From NCBI GenBank assembly GCA_945903635.1, contig CAMDOT010000039.1, forward strand, positions 1 to 34,044: 34,044 bases of DNA, in the 5' to 3' direction. Under the pieces are notes generated by a model, which worked only from the letters and a program-made list of their open reading frames with translations, searched no databases and was not told the origin of the DNA. Positions within the stretch are counted from its first letter, which is position 1; each line of letters begins with the position of its first letter. Position numbers and translations under genes: made by a program. The stretch is from Rhizobium sp. Q54. GTDB lineage: Bacteria > Pseudomonadota > Alphaproteobacteria > Reyranellales > Reyranellaceae. This document shows, one piece after another, positions 27,008 to 34,044 of the stretch.

Positions 27008-29686
27008 CTACGCCCCCAATCGTTCCAGGGCCGTGCTGAGCCGGGCCCGCGTCTGCTCGGCCTGGCTGCGGCGCTCACGCTGCTCCTCGACCACCTCTTC
27101 CGGCGCCCGCGACACGAAGGCTGCATTGCCGAGCTTGGCGTCGATCTTGCCGATTTCGTCGGCCAGCTTCTTGATTTCCTTCTGCAGCCGCGCGCTCTCG
27201 GCCTTGAGATCGATCACATCGGTCACCGGCAGGGCATAGGTCGCTTCGCCCACCACGATCTGCAACGCGCCCTTCGGCGCCGTGGAAGCCGCCTCGATCC
27301 CCTCGATGCGGGCTAGCCGCTCGATCGCAGCACGATGCGTCTCCAGCCGCTTCACCGTGATGCCGTCGCCGCCCACCACCAGCATCTGGAGCTTGGCGCC
27401 GGCCGGCACGTTCAACTCGGCACGCGCCGAGCGAATGTCGGAAATAAGTTTTACGAGCCAACCCATTTCCGCATCGGCGTCAGGATCGAGTGCCGGCGGC
27501 GCGGGCCAGGGCTGGCCGATCAGGGCACCGTGCTCACTGCGGTGGCCAAGCTTGTCCCATAGCTCTTCGGTAATGAACGGCATCACCGGGTGCAGGAGTT
27601 TTACCGTCTCGCGCAGCACATAGGCCGTGACAGCGCGCGTCTCGTTCTTTTGCGGGCCGTCGGCGCCTTGCAGAATCGGCTTGGTCAATTCGACGTACCA
27701 GTCGCAGACAATTCCCCAGATGAACTCGTAGAGCGCGGTGGCCGCATCGTTGAGGCGGAAGTCCGTCAGTGCCTTGTCGATCGTCGTGTTGGCGCGCGCG
27801 AGCTCGCCCAGCATCCACTTGTTGACGGTGAGTGTCGCCGTGGCTGGATCGAACCCTTTGGGCAGCGCCGCGCCGTTCATCTCGGCATAGCGCGTGGCGT
27901 TCCACAGTTTGGTCGCGAAGTTGCGCGAGCCTTCGACGCGAGCCGGTGCCAGCCGAAGGCGGCCGGCCTGCGATGCGGCTAGCGATGCTACCGTGAAACG
28001 CAACGCATCGGCGCCGTACTTGTCGATCAATTCCAGGGGATCGATCACGTTCCCCTTGGATTTCGACATCTTCTGGCCCTTCTCGTCCGTCACCAGCCCG
28101 TGCAGGTAGACGGTGCGGAACGGCACCTCCTTCACGAAGTGCATGCCCATCATCATCATGCGGGCGACCCAGAAGAACAGGATGTCCCAGCCGGTGACCA
28201 GAACGCTGGTCGGGTAGTACTTCGTAAGCTCAGGTGTCTGGTCCGGCCAGCCCAGCGTCGAGAATGGCCACAGGGCCGAGCTGAACCAGGTGTCGAGCAC
28301 GTCGGGATCGCGCTCCAGCGCGACCTCCTTGCCGTAGTGCTTCAGTGCCGCCGCCTTGGCTTCGTCTTCGGTCAGCTCGACGAAGACCTTCTTGTCCGGT
28401 CCATACCATGCCGGGATCTGATGGCCCCACCAGAGCTGGCGCGACACGCACCACGGCTGGATGTTCTCCATCCAGCGGAAGAACTCGTCGCGGCCGCGCT
28501 CGGGCACGAACTTCACCCGCCCGTCGCGCGCCGCCGCGATCGGCTCCTGGGCGAGCTTCTTCGCATCGGCGTACCACTGCTCGGTGAGATAAGGCTCGAC
28601 CGGCACCCCGCCACGATCGCCATAGGGCACGGCGTGGGTGTGCGGCTCGATCTTCTCGACCAGGCCCTGCTCCTCCATCTCCGCCACGATCTTCTTGCGG
28701 GCATCGAAGCGGTCGAGGCCGCGATATTTCTCCGGTGCGTTCCCGTTCACGCGCGCGAACTTGTCGAAGATGTTGATCGCTTCGAGGTCGTGGCGCCGGC
28801 CGACCTCGAAATCGTTGAAGTCGTGCGCCGGCGTGATCTTCACCGCGCCGGAGCCTTTCTCCGGGTCGGAGTATTCGTCGGCGACGATGCGGATCCTGCG
28901 GCCGACCAGCGGCAGCACGGCATGCTTGCCGATCAGGTGCTTCCACTTGGGATCGTCGGGATGCACGGCAATGCCGGTGTCGCCCAGCATCGTCTCCGGC
29001 CGCGTCGTCGCCACGACGATATGCTCGTCACTGCCCTCGATCGGATACTTGAAGTACCAGAGGCTGCCCCTCACCTCGCGCGACTCGACTTCCAGGTCGG
29101 AGATCGCCGTCAGCATCTTGGGATCCCAGTTGACCAGCCGGAGGTCCTTGTAGATGAGGCCGGCCTTGTAGAGTTCGACGAACACTTTCAGGACGGCGTG
29201 AGAAAGCCCCTCGTCCATGGTGAAGCGCTCGCGGCTCCAGTCGCACGAAGCGCCGAGGCGGCGGAGCTGGCCAGTGATGGTGCCACCCGAAAAAGCCTTC
29301 CACTCCCAGACCTTGGCGAGGAACTCCTCGCGGTTGAGCAGCTTCTTGTTGGCGTCGTTCCGGGCGGCGCCCTCGACCGCGAGGCCGATCCCCTCCTGTT
29401 CGAGATTGCGCACCACGACCATTTGCGTGGCGATGCCGGCATGGTCGGTGCCCGGCTGCCACAGCACGTCGTCGCCCTTCATGCGGCGCCAGCGGACCAG
29501 CACGTCCTGCAGCGTGTTGTCGAGCGCGTGGCCCATGTGCAGGCTGCCCGTGACGTTGGGCGGCGGGATGACGATGCAATACGGCGGCTTGGCCGACTCG
29601 GGGTGGGCACGGAAAGCCCCGGCCTCCTCCCACTCGGGGTAGCGGCGGGCTTCGATTTCCTTGGGGTCGTAGGTCTTGTCGAGCAT
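27008..29686 (-). CDS. valS: Valyl-tRNA synthetase
   Basis: An 892-residue class I aminoacyl-tRNA synthetase that charges tRNA-Val. The HIGH-type motif lies in PPNVTGSLHMGH at 42-53 and the KMSKS loop is at 539-543. The CP1 editing domain fills the space between, with GTDHAGIATQ and TRPETMLGDT segments. The C-terminal 70 residues form the expected coiled-coil arm, with an ESARLQKEIKKLADEI-type heptad pattern. The ATG at 29686 has an AAGG ribosome-binding site. The gene follows popZ but a terminator lies between them, so it needs its own promoter. Confidence 0.97.
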   Translation of the reverse strand: MLDKTYDPKEIEARRYPEWEEAGAFRAHPESAKPPYCIVIPPPNVTGSLHMGHALDNTLQDVLVRWRRMKGDDVLWQPGTDHAGIATQMVVVRNLEQEGIGLAVEGAARNDANKKLLNREEFLAKVWEWKAFSGGTITGQLRRLGASCDWSRERFTMDEGLSHAVLKVFVELYKAGLIYKDLRLVNWDPKMLTAISDLEVESREVRGSLWYFKYPIEGSDEHIVVATTRPETMLGDTGIAVHPDDPKWKHLIGKHAVLPLVGRRIRIVADEYSDPEKGSGAVKITPAHDFNDFEVGRRHDLEAINIFDKFARVNGNAPEKYRGLDRFDARKKIVAEMEEQGLVEKIEPHTHAVPYGDRGGVPVEPYLTEQWYADAKKLAQEPIAAARDGRVKFVPERGRDEFFRWMENIQPWCVSRQLWWGHQIPAWYGPDKKVFVELTEDEAKAAALKHYGKEVALERDPDVLDTWFSSALWPFSTLGWPDQTPELTKYYPTSVLVTGWDILFFWVARMMMMGMHFVKEVPFRTVYLHGLVTDEKGQKMSKSKGNVIDPLELIDKYGADALRFTVASLAASQAGRLRLAPARVEGSRNFATKLWNATRYAEMNGAALPKGFDPATATLTVNKWMLGELARANTTIDKALTDFRLNDAATALYEFIWGIVCDWYVELTKPILQGADGPQKNETRAVTAYVLRETVKLLHPVMPFITEELWDKLGHRSEHGALIGQPWPAPPALDPDADAEMGWLVKLISDIRSARAELNVPAGAKLQMLVVGGDGITVKRLETHRAAIERLARIEGIEAASTAPKGALQIVVGEATYALPVTDVIDLKAESARLQKEIKKLADEIGKIDAKLGNAAFVSRAPEEVVEEQRERRSQAEQTRARLSTALERLGA

Positions 29687-29720
29687 CTCTTGCCTTATAA
29701 ACGAAAACGCCCCCTCAACT

Positions 29721-29744
29721 AAAAAACCACGGCGGGGGCCGTGG
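29721..29744 (-). terminator. Rho-independent terminator after popZ
   Basis: On the minus strand CCACGGC, a CCCC loop and GCCGTGG (29744-29727) form a perfect 7-base-pair GC-rich stem, directly followed by six T (29726-29721). It ends the pcm-tolC-popZ transcript before valS. Confidence 0.85.
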
Positions 29745-29771
29745 CGTTGAATTACGGGTGGCGCCTGGGGG

Positions 29772-30362
29772 TCAGCGGCGTGTCAGCCGGACGATCTCGC
29801 GTTCGACGAACCGTTCGACCATCGGCGGCAGGTTGCGGTCCAGCCATTCCTTCAGCATCGGCCGCAGCATCTCCTTGACCAGGTCCTCGATCGTCTTGCC
29901 GTTGCCGTCGACGCTCGGCCCGGGTTCATGGGCGGCGGGTTGCGGCACGCTTTCCTGAACCGCCTGGTTGAGCCGGGCAAATGCCGAACTGGCCGCTCCG
30001 ACGACTCCCGAACCGACGAGCGCCTCGCCCGGCGGCGGTTCGACGGACGGCTGCGGCATCTCGGCTGCCTGGGCGGGATCGATCCGGGGCAGCGGGATCG
30101 GCGCTGACTTCGCGTCGGCAGCGCCAGACCCGGGTTCCTCTATGAGGTCGGTCAGCAGCAGGACGTCGTCGCGACCGGCGTCGACGGGCGCCGTGGCCGA
30201 CTGCGGCTCGGATCCAGGGACGGCAGTCGGGCGGACGGACTGAATCGATGCTTGCTGGCGGCCGACCTGGGCGCGTGCCTCGTCGTCGGAAATGATTTTG
30301 CGGATGGACGCCAGGATGTCGTCCATTGAAGGGTCGTTGTTTGCGCCCCGCGCTTCGTTCAT
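29772..30362 (-). CDS. popZ: PopZ-like polar organizing protein (DUF2497)
   Basis: A 196-residue protein with the three-part PopZ layout. Residues 11-30 hold the partner-binding helix (PSMDDILASIRKIIS), residues about 35-145 are a Pro/Ala/acid-rich disordered linker, and residues 150-196 hold the C-terminal helices that self-assemble (KTIEDLVKEMLRPMLKEWLD, then PMVERFVEREIVRL). In Caulobacter PopZ forms a polar network that anchors ParB and cell-cycle kinases. The gene overlaps tolC by 4 bases and lies upstream of valS, a layout recalled from other alphaproteobacteria. Assignment is firm by end motifs, although the linker varies freely. Confidence 0.93.
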   Translation of the reverse strand: MNEARGANNDPSMDDILASIRKIISDDEARAQVGRQQASIQSVRPTAVPGSEPQSATAPVDAGRDDVLLLTDLIEEPGSGAADAKSAPIPLPRIDPAQAAEMPQPSVEPPPGEALVGSGVVGAASSAFARLNQAVQESVPQPAAHEPGPSVDGNGKTIEDLVKEMLRPMLKEWLDRNLPPMVERFVEREIVRLTRR

Positions 30363-31807
30363 TTGCGGCTGGTTCCTGGAAAAACCCCGGGTCCGCCTGA
30401 AATGCCACCGTTGACGCCGCCGCCGGAATCGCTGTTGCCCCAGCCGATCCAGCGCGAGCCGACGTCGTTATAGTACCGCTCTTCGTCGTAGTACTCGACC
30501 GGCAGAGTGAGAGTTCGCGCCGTCAGCCGCCCGATGTTGCTGAGAACGCCGTAGTAGAACACCTGAACGTCGTGCCGTGCCTGGATGAGGTTGACCTGGG
30601 CGTTGAGCAGTTCCTGCTCCGCATTCAACACATCGAGGGTGGTGCGCGAGCCGACCAGGGCTTCCTGGCGGACGCCGTTCAGGGCCACTTCGTTGGCCCG
30701 CACCTGGGCCTCGAACGACGTGACTCGCGAGCGTGAAGAATCGAGCTGTCGCCAGGCGCGGATGGTGCTTTCCGCGGCTTGACGGCGGGCGCTGTCGAGT
30801 GCGTTGCGCCGTTGCCCGACGAGTTCCTTCGCCTGCCTGATCTTCGACCACTCGCCGCCGCCCTGATAGATCGGGATCGTGGCTTGGATGCCCAGGATGT
30901 AGTTGTAAAACCTGTCTCCGGGGACCTGCACTTCGAATTGCTGCTGGATGGTGCCCACGAGGTTGACCTGGGGCAGCAGAGCGCCGATCGCGCTGTTCAC
31001 CCCATACGCCGCCGCGGTGATCAAGTATTGCGCGTTGATCGGGTTGGGTCCCGCGTCCATGGCCAGTGCCACGGCCTCTTCTTCGCTGGCTGGCAGTCCA
31101 CCCACGAGGGGAATCTCGCCCAGCTTGCCGGGCTTCATCCCGATCGTGCGCTGGAACGCCGCCTCGGAGATCCGCACCTGGGTGTCGGACTGGACCAGTT
31201 CGGCCTTGGCGAATTCCAGCCGCGCTTCGGCCTGCGACACGTCGGTGATCGTGAGCTCGCCGACGCGAAAGCGTTCGCGCGTCGCATCGAGCTGCTGCAT
31301 GAGAACATTGACGTTGTTTCGCCGGGCATCGGTCGTGGCGATGTCCCTGATCAGGTCCGCGTACGCGGTCACGGCCGCCAGAAGCACGGTCTGTTCGGTA
31401 TTGGCGAGTGCTGCTCGCTGGGCCTGGATGTTTGCCTGCGCCTGCTTCGTGTTGGCGACGGTCGTGCCTCCGAGGAAGAGCGGCTGGGTCAGTTGCAGGG
31501 TGGTGTTCTTGCCATTCAACGTGGCGAAGCTGTTCGGGGAGACCTGGGGATAGTTCGCGTCGATGTTCTTGTTGAAGTTCAGCGACAGCGACACCCTCGG
31601 CCGCCAGTTCGCAACCGCCTGGGCGAGCGATTCGTCGGTCTGCCGCAGCACCGCCCGGCCCGCCAGAAGATCGGGATTGGAGTTGTAGGTCGTCGACAGG
31701 GCCTCGATCAGGCTCTGCGACTGGGCGCTCGGTGCCGCACCCATGCCGACTGCAAGCGCGATTGCCGCCGCAGAGAAGGCGTGGCTCAGACCGGGCCGAA
31801 TACGCAT
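30359..31807 (-). CDS. tolC: TolC family outer membrane efflux channel
   Basis: A 482-residue outer membrane efflux protein. It has a signal peptide (residues 1-31, ending SAQSQS) and two repeated OEP modules of long helices and short strands, beginning with LIEALSTTYNSNPDLLAGRA. A GERFRVGELTITDVSQAEARLE-like helix near 180-200 and VGSRTTLDVLNAEQELLNAQ near 390-410 are the matching family segments of each repeat. The last 30 residues are Gly/Ser-rich. It would pair with an ABC or RND inner-membrane pump elsewhere. Start choice is uncertain: ATG at 31807 has a GAGAG site, while ATG at 31822, 31858 and TTG at 31876 are in frame too. Pcm lies upstream and popZ overlaps the stop. Confidence 0.9.
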   Translation of the reverse strand: MRIRPGLSHAFSAAAIALAVGMGAAPSAQSQSLIEALSTTYNSNPDLLAGRAVLRQTDESLAQAVANWRPRVSLSLNFNKNIDANYPQVSPNSFATLNGKNTTLQLTQPLFLGGTTVANTKQAQANIQAQRAALANTEQTVLLAAVTAYADLIRDIATTDARRNNVNVLMQQLDATRERFRVGELTITDVSQAEARLEFAKAELVQSDTQVRISEAAFQRTIGMKPGKLGEIPLVGGLPASEEEAVALAMDAGPNPINAQYLITAAAYGVNSAIGALLPQVNLVGTIQQQFEVQVPGDRFYNYILGIQATIPIYQGGGEWSKIRQAKELVGQRRNALDSARRQAAESTIRAWRQLDSSRSRVTSFEAQVRANEVALNGVRQEALVGSRTTLDVLNAEQELLNAQVNLIQARHDVQVFYYGVLSNIGRLTARTLTLPVEYYDEERYYNDVGSRWIGWGNSDSGGGVNGGISGGPGVFPGTSRK

Positions 31808-31892
31808 TTGGGCTACTCTCATGTGTGACCGAGACCCTAGCACTGCCGGAACAGGCATTGGTAGCCCCCGATCCAATTCAATAACCGGGCCT

Positions 31893-31920
31893 TCACGGCG
31901 TCAGCCCCTCACGGCGTCAG
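31893..31920. repeat. Two 12-base direct repeats at the end of pcm
   Basis: TCACGGCGTCAG occurs at 31893-31904 and again, identical, at 31909-31920, separated by CCCC. The second copy spans the pcm stop codon. It may be a small duplication. Confidence 0.6.
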
Positions 31921-32576
31921 AAGGTGAAGCGCGGCGGCGGGGCAAACCCCGGAAGGAGCCGCGTTCCGGCTTCGAACAGCGGACGTCCCGATGTGACACC
32001 GCCCTCCTTCACGAAGATCTGGGCCACCCCCATCGCGCCGGGAGCACCGGAGACGACAACGGCAAGCCTGCCGCCTTCGGCCAACTGATCCAGGATCGCC
32101 TGCGGAACCTGCTGAACCGCGCCCTCGATCAGCACGATATCGTAGGGCGCCGAGTCCTGCGCTCCCTGCTCCAGCTTGCCCGTGGTCCAGTGAATATTGA
32201 CGAGACCCAGTTCCCTGGCGATCAGCCCTCCCGCGCCCGCCAGGGCCGGGTCGCTCTCGACTGCCGTCACGAGTTTCACGAGCCGTGCCAGAAGGGCGGC
32301 GCCATAGCCGCGGCCCGCCCCCAGGACCAAGGCCCGGTCGCGGTGCTGCGGCTGAAGTGTCTGGACCAGCCGGGCCAAAACCATCGGTTCCATCAGGTAA
32401 CGGCCGCCGCCCAGCGGCACATCGTCGTCGGCGTAGGCGACCGAGCGCAGGGCTTCGGGGAGAAACCGTTCCCGCGGCAGGGCGCCAATGGCGGTCAGAA
32501 GCTCCACATTTGTCACTCGATTGGGCCGGAGCTGGCCTTCGACCATGTTGCGGCGCGCGAGAGCGAAATCCGTCAT
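31917..32576 (-). CDS. pcm: Protein-L-isoaspartate O-methyltransferase-like protein
   Basis: A 219-residue class I SAM methyltransferase of the PCMT family. The SAM loop is VLGAGRGYGAALLARL near 84-99, and the N-terminal RRNMVEGQLRPNRV region fits the family. The substrate segment that is usually DxxxxIGxGQTIS reads DVPLGGGRYLMEP here, so the isoaspartate-repair function is not assured. Such divergent copies next to tolC are common in alphaproteobacteria. A good promoter (TTGACG, 18-base spacer, TATAAG) lies upstream and the gene starts the tolC-popZ unit. Confidence 0.82.
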   Translation of the reverse strand: MTDFALARRNMVEGQLRPNRVTNVELLTAIGALPRERFLPEALRSVAYADDDVPLGGGRYLMEPMVLARLVQTLQPQHRDRALVLGAGRGYGAALLARLVKLVTAVESDPALAGAGGLIARELGLVNIHWTTGKLEQGAQDSAPYDIVLIEGAVQQVPQAILDQLAEGGRLAVVVSGAPGAMGVAQIFVKEGGVTSGRPLFEAGTRLLPGFAPPPRFTF

Positions 32577-32601
32577 CTAGAACCCTCAAGATATAGCGGT
32601 T

Positions 32602-32631
32602 CTTATAGGCGGCAGGCGGCAACAGCGTCAA
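32602..32631 (-). promoter_or_regulatory. Sigma-70 promoter of the pcm-tolC-popZ unit
   Basis: On the minus strand TTGACG (32631-32626), an 18-base spacer and TATAAG (32607-32602). Both boxes match consensus at five of six positions. A TTGAGGG ribosome-binding site follows and the pcm ATG is at 32576. Confidence 0.65.
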
Positions 32632-32663
32632 AGGGAGCCGTGTCGCGGCCCCTCGCGCTCGGC

Positions 32664-32693
32664 TTGACCGGTCAGTCGCCGCATGAGTATAGC
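32664..32693 (+). promoter_or_regulatory. Sigma-70 promoter of the tRNA-Cys/tRNA-Asn unit
   Basis: TTGACC at 32664-32669, an 18-base spacer and TATAGC at 32688-32693. The predicted start lies about 12 bases before the tRNA-Cys 5' end. It is divergent from the pcm promoter. Confidence 0.6.
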
Positions 32694-32711
32694 AGCCGCC
32701 GTTCCTCGCGC

Positions 32712-32785
32712 GGCCTGGTGGCAGAGTGGTGATGCAGCGGACTGCAAATCCGCGTATGCCGGTTCGATTCCGGCCCAGGCCTCCA
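32712..32785 (+). tRNA. tRNA-Cys (GCA)
   Basis: A full cloverleaf can be folded: acceptor GGCCTGG with CCAGGCC, anticodon stem GCGGA with TCCGC around loop CTGCAAA (anticodon GCA), T stem GCCGG with CCGGC around TTCGATT, discriminator T and encoded CCA. It reads cysteine codons. Confidence 0.95.
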
Positions 32786-32881
32786 CAAACCGCGTCGACC
32801 GATGCCCTTGCGTGGGCAGGGATGCTCTGTCAAAAGATCGCGCCTTCGTGGGCTGGATACCGCCGTCCGCGACGACTTCAT

Positions 32882-32956
32882 TCCGGAGTAGCTCAGCGGT
32901 AGAGCAGGCGACTGTTAATCGCCCGGTCGTAGGTTCGAGTCCTACCTCCGGAGCCA
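32882..32956 (+). tRNA. tRNA-Asn (GTT)
   Basis: The acceptor TCCGGAG pairs with CTCCGGA, the anticodon loop CTGTTAA is closed by a GC-rich stem (anticodon GTT), the T loop reads TTCGAGT, and the discriminator G is followed by an encoded CCA. It lies 96 bases after tRNA-Cys, with no clear promoter between them, and may be co-transcribed. Confidence 0.95.
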
Positions 32957-32959
32957 ATC

Positions 32960-32992
32960 GGGGCCGTTCTCGGAAGAGAGCGGCCCCTTTTT
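32960..32992 (+). terminator. Strong rho-independent terminator after tRNA-Asn
   Basis: GGGGCCGTTCTC, a GGAA loop and GAGAGCGGCCCC pair over 12 positions with one G-T wobble, followed by five T. It begins 3 bases after the tRNA CCA and ends 18 bases before the Nudix start codon. Confidence 0.85.
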
Positions 32993-33010
32993 GCCTATGG
33001 AGTTGTCCCC

Positions 33011-33625
33011 ATGGCCAAGCCTCCCCCACCCGACGAAAAGGCCGAACTGGTCGAGCACGTCCTGGCTTTCCAGGGGTATTTCAAAGTCGGCCGTTATTCC
33101 TTCCGACACAGCCTCTTCCAGGGCGGCCAAAGTCCCCTCATCGTCCGCGAGGTCTTCGAGCGCGGTCATGCCGCCGCGGTCCTGCCCTACGATCCAGTGC
33201 GCGACGAAGTCGTCCTCATCCGTCAATTCCGCGCCGGGTCGTACGTCGCCGGGCGCCATCCCTGGGGATGGGAGACGGTCGCCGGGATCATCGAAGAGGG
33301 CGAGACGCCTGAAGAAGTGGTCCGTCGCGAATCGGTCGAGGAAGCAGGCCTCGCGATCAGTGATGTGATCCCGATCCACCACATCATCGCCAGTCCGGGC
33401 GCGATGTCGGAGACTTGTGCGCTCTTCGTCGGCCGCACCGACACGACCAATGCCGGCGGCGTGTTCGGCCTTGAATCGGAAGGCGAGGATATTCTGGTCA
33501 AGGTCGTGCCGTTCGCCGAAGCCCGCGCGATGCTCGACCGCGGCGAGATCGACAATGCGACGGCCGTGATCGCTCTGCAGTGGCTGGCGCTTCATCGCGA
33601 CGATGTACGAAGCCGCTGGCGCTAG
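33011..33625 (+). CDS. nudF: Nudix hydrolase, ADP-ribose pyrophosphatase type
   Basis: A 204-residue Nudix enzyme. The Nudix box runs from G92 to L114 with the order Gx5Ex7RExxEExGL fully met. The preceding EVVLIRQFRAG and WGWETVAG segments and the SPGAMSE segment after the box are those of ADP-ribose pyrophosphatases, which hydrolyse ADP-ribose to AMP and ribose 5-phosphate. The ATG at 33011 has a TATGGAG site. A terminator hairpin lies immediately upstream, leaving no room for a promoter after it, so expression would need read-through or a promoter in the tRNA region. Other nucleotide-sugar substrates remain possible. Confidence 0.9.
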   Translation: MAKPPPPDEKAELVEHVLAFQGYFKVGRYSFRHSLFQGGQSPLIVREVFERGHAAAVLPYDPVRDEVVLIRQFRAGSYVAGRHPWGWETVAGIIEEGETPEEVVRRESVEEAGLAISDVIPIHHIIASPGAMSETCALFVGRTDTTNAGGVFGLESEGEDILVKVVPFAEARAMLDRGEIDNATAVIALQWLALHRDDVRSRWR

Positions 33626-33712
33626 GCCGGTTGCGCCAGCGCGCTTGCCGGGGGGGCCGCTCCCTGTCTACCGTCCGCCCGGGAGTGCAGGGTCCAGCAC
33701 AGTGAGTAAGAC

Positions 33713-34044
33713 ATGAACGTCCGGTCGGGTTTCATCGAAAGCATCGGCAACACGCCGCTGATCAAGTTACGCGCAGCCTCCGAGGCGACGGGCTGCGAAA
33801 TTTACGGCAAGGCGGAATTCCTCAATCCCGGCGGATCGGTGAAGGATCGAGCCGCACTCGCGATGATCCGCGACGCCGAGGAGCGCGGCACGCTCCGCAA
33901 GGGCGGCGTGGTGGTCGAGGGCACGGCCGGCAACACCGGCATCGGCATCGCCCTGGTCGCCAATGCGCTGGGCTACCGCTCGGTGATCGTGATGCCCGAG
34001 ACGCAGAGCCAGGAGAAGAAGGACATGCTGCGCCTGTGCGGCGC
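33713..34044 (+). CDS. Cysteine synthase family PLP enzyme (partial, 3' end beyond window)
   Basis: The first 110 residues of a fold-type II PLP enzyme that makes cysteine from O-acetylserine and sulfide. IGNTPLIKL at 11-19, K44 in the PLP-binding NPGGSVKDR segment, and the [12 protein letters not shown] block near 70-81 that holds substrate and cofactor are all present. GTAGNTG in place of the commoner PTSGNTG in CysK suggests a cysteine synthase-like or cystathionine beta-synthase-like branch. The ATG at 33713 follows the Nudix gene by 87 bases. The window ends within the gene, so C-terminal domains cannot be judged. Confidence 0.85.
   Translation, partial: MNVRSGFIESIGNTPLIKLRAASEATGCEIYGKAEFLNPGGSVKDRAALAMIRDAEERGTLRKGGVVVEGTAGNTGIGIALVANALGYRSVIVMPETQSQEKKDMLRLCG

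Noticed and set aside
29687..29699. Possible leaderless valS mRNA, from a TATAAG box 7 bases before the ATG
   Set aside because: No -35 box is found at the right distance, and AAGG within the same stretch can serve as a ribosome-binding site; the signal is too weak.

Overview
The window is GC-rich, densely coded chromosomal DNA from an alphaproteobacterium. The strongest taxonomic clue is a PopZ-type polar organizing protein (DUF2497) between a TolC-type efflux channel and valyl-tRNA synthetase. Supporting signs are the ParE type, the NicO/DUF1007 pair and the many CaiB, amidase and Bug-type genes. A Rhodospirillales- or Hyphomicrobiales-like soil or freshwater lineage fits, but the genus cannot be fixed from this sequence. 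I see no phage, insertion sequence or CRISPR array, and no gene-free stretch longer than about 300 bases.

Region 1 (1-8455, all minus strand) is a tightly packed operon for maturing a molybdenum hydroxylase of the CO dehydrogenase/xanthine dehydrogenase family. In transcription order it holds a MoxR-like AAA+ ATPase (CoxD type), a VWA protein (CoxE type), XdhC split into an N-terminal and a C-terminal protein, and a molybdopterin-binding protein fused to a MobA/MocA-like nucleotidyltransferase. A SufS-type cysteine desulfurase and a SufU/IscU-like protein follow, then a secreted DUF4139 protein that runs off the left edge. From the XdhC C-terminal gene to sufU, successive genes overlap by 4 bases. 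No hydroxylase structural gene lies in the window. The combination suggests a cofactor sulfuration module.

Region 2 (8594-12601) holds a plus-strand SDR dehydrogenase and amidase pair, converging on a minus-strand PEP mutase/methylisocitrate lyase-family protein and an EamA permease. Region 3 (12610-14596, minus) holds a YciA-type thioesterase, a DUF1007 periplasmic protein with an EF-hand-like loop, and a NicO-type nickel/cobalt permease with a histidine-rich loop. Region 4 (14704-18482, plus) has parE, a small secreted orphan and pyrD. Region 5 (18474-20676, minus) pairs a Bug-type solute-binding protein with a Rieske oxygenase. Region 6 (20881-25852, plus) is a run of five genes: EamA permease, CaiB-type CoA transferase, a thiolase-like protein without the usual catalytic cysteine, a PhyH-type dioxygenase and a GNAT-like protein. 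It resembles a small catabolic operon of unknown substrate.

Region 7 (25872-26906, minus) is a MerR regulator fused to an ABC-like ATPase domain, with a 19-base-spacer promoter in front of it. Region 8 (27008-32576, minus) is the pcm-tolC-popZ-valS block, with a rho-independent terminator between popZ and valS. Region 9 (32664-34044, plus) has tRNA-Cys and tRNA-Asn, a strong terminator hairpin, a Nudix ADP-ribose pyrophosphatase that starts only 18 bases after the hairpin's T-run, and the 5' part of a cysteine synthase gene.
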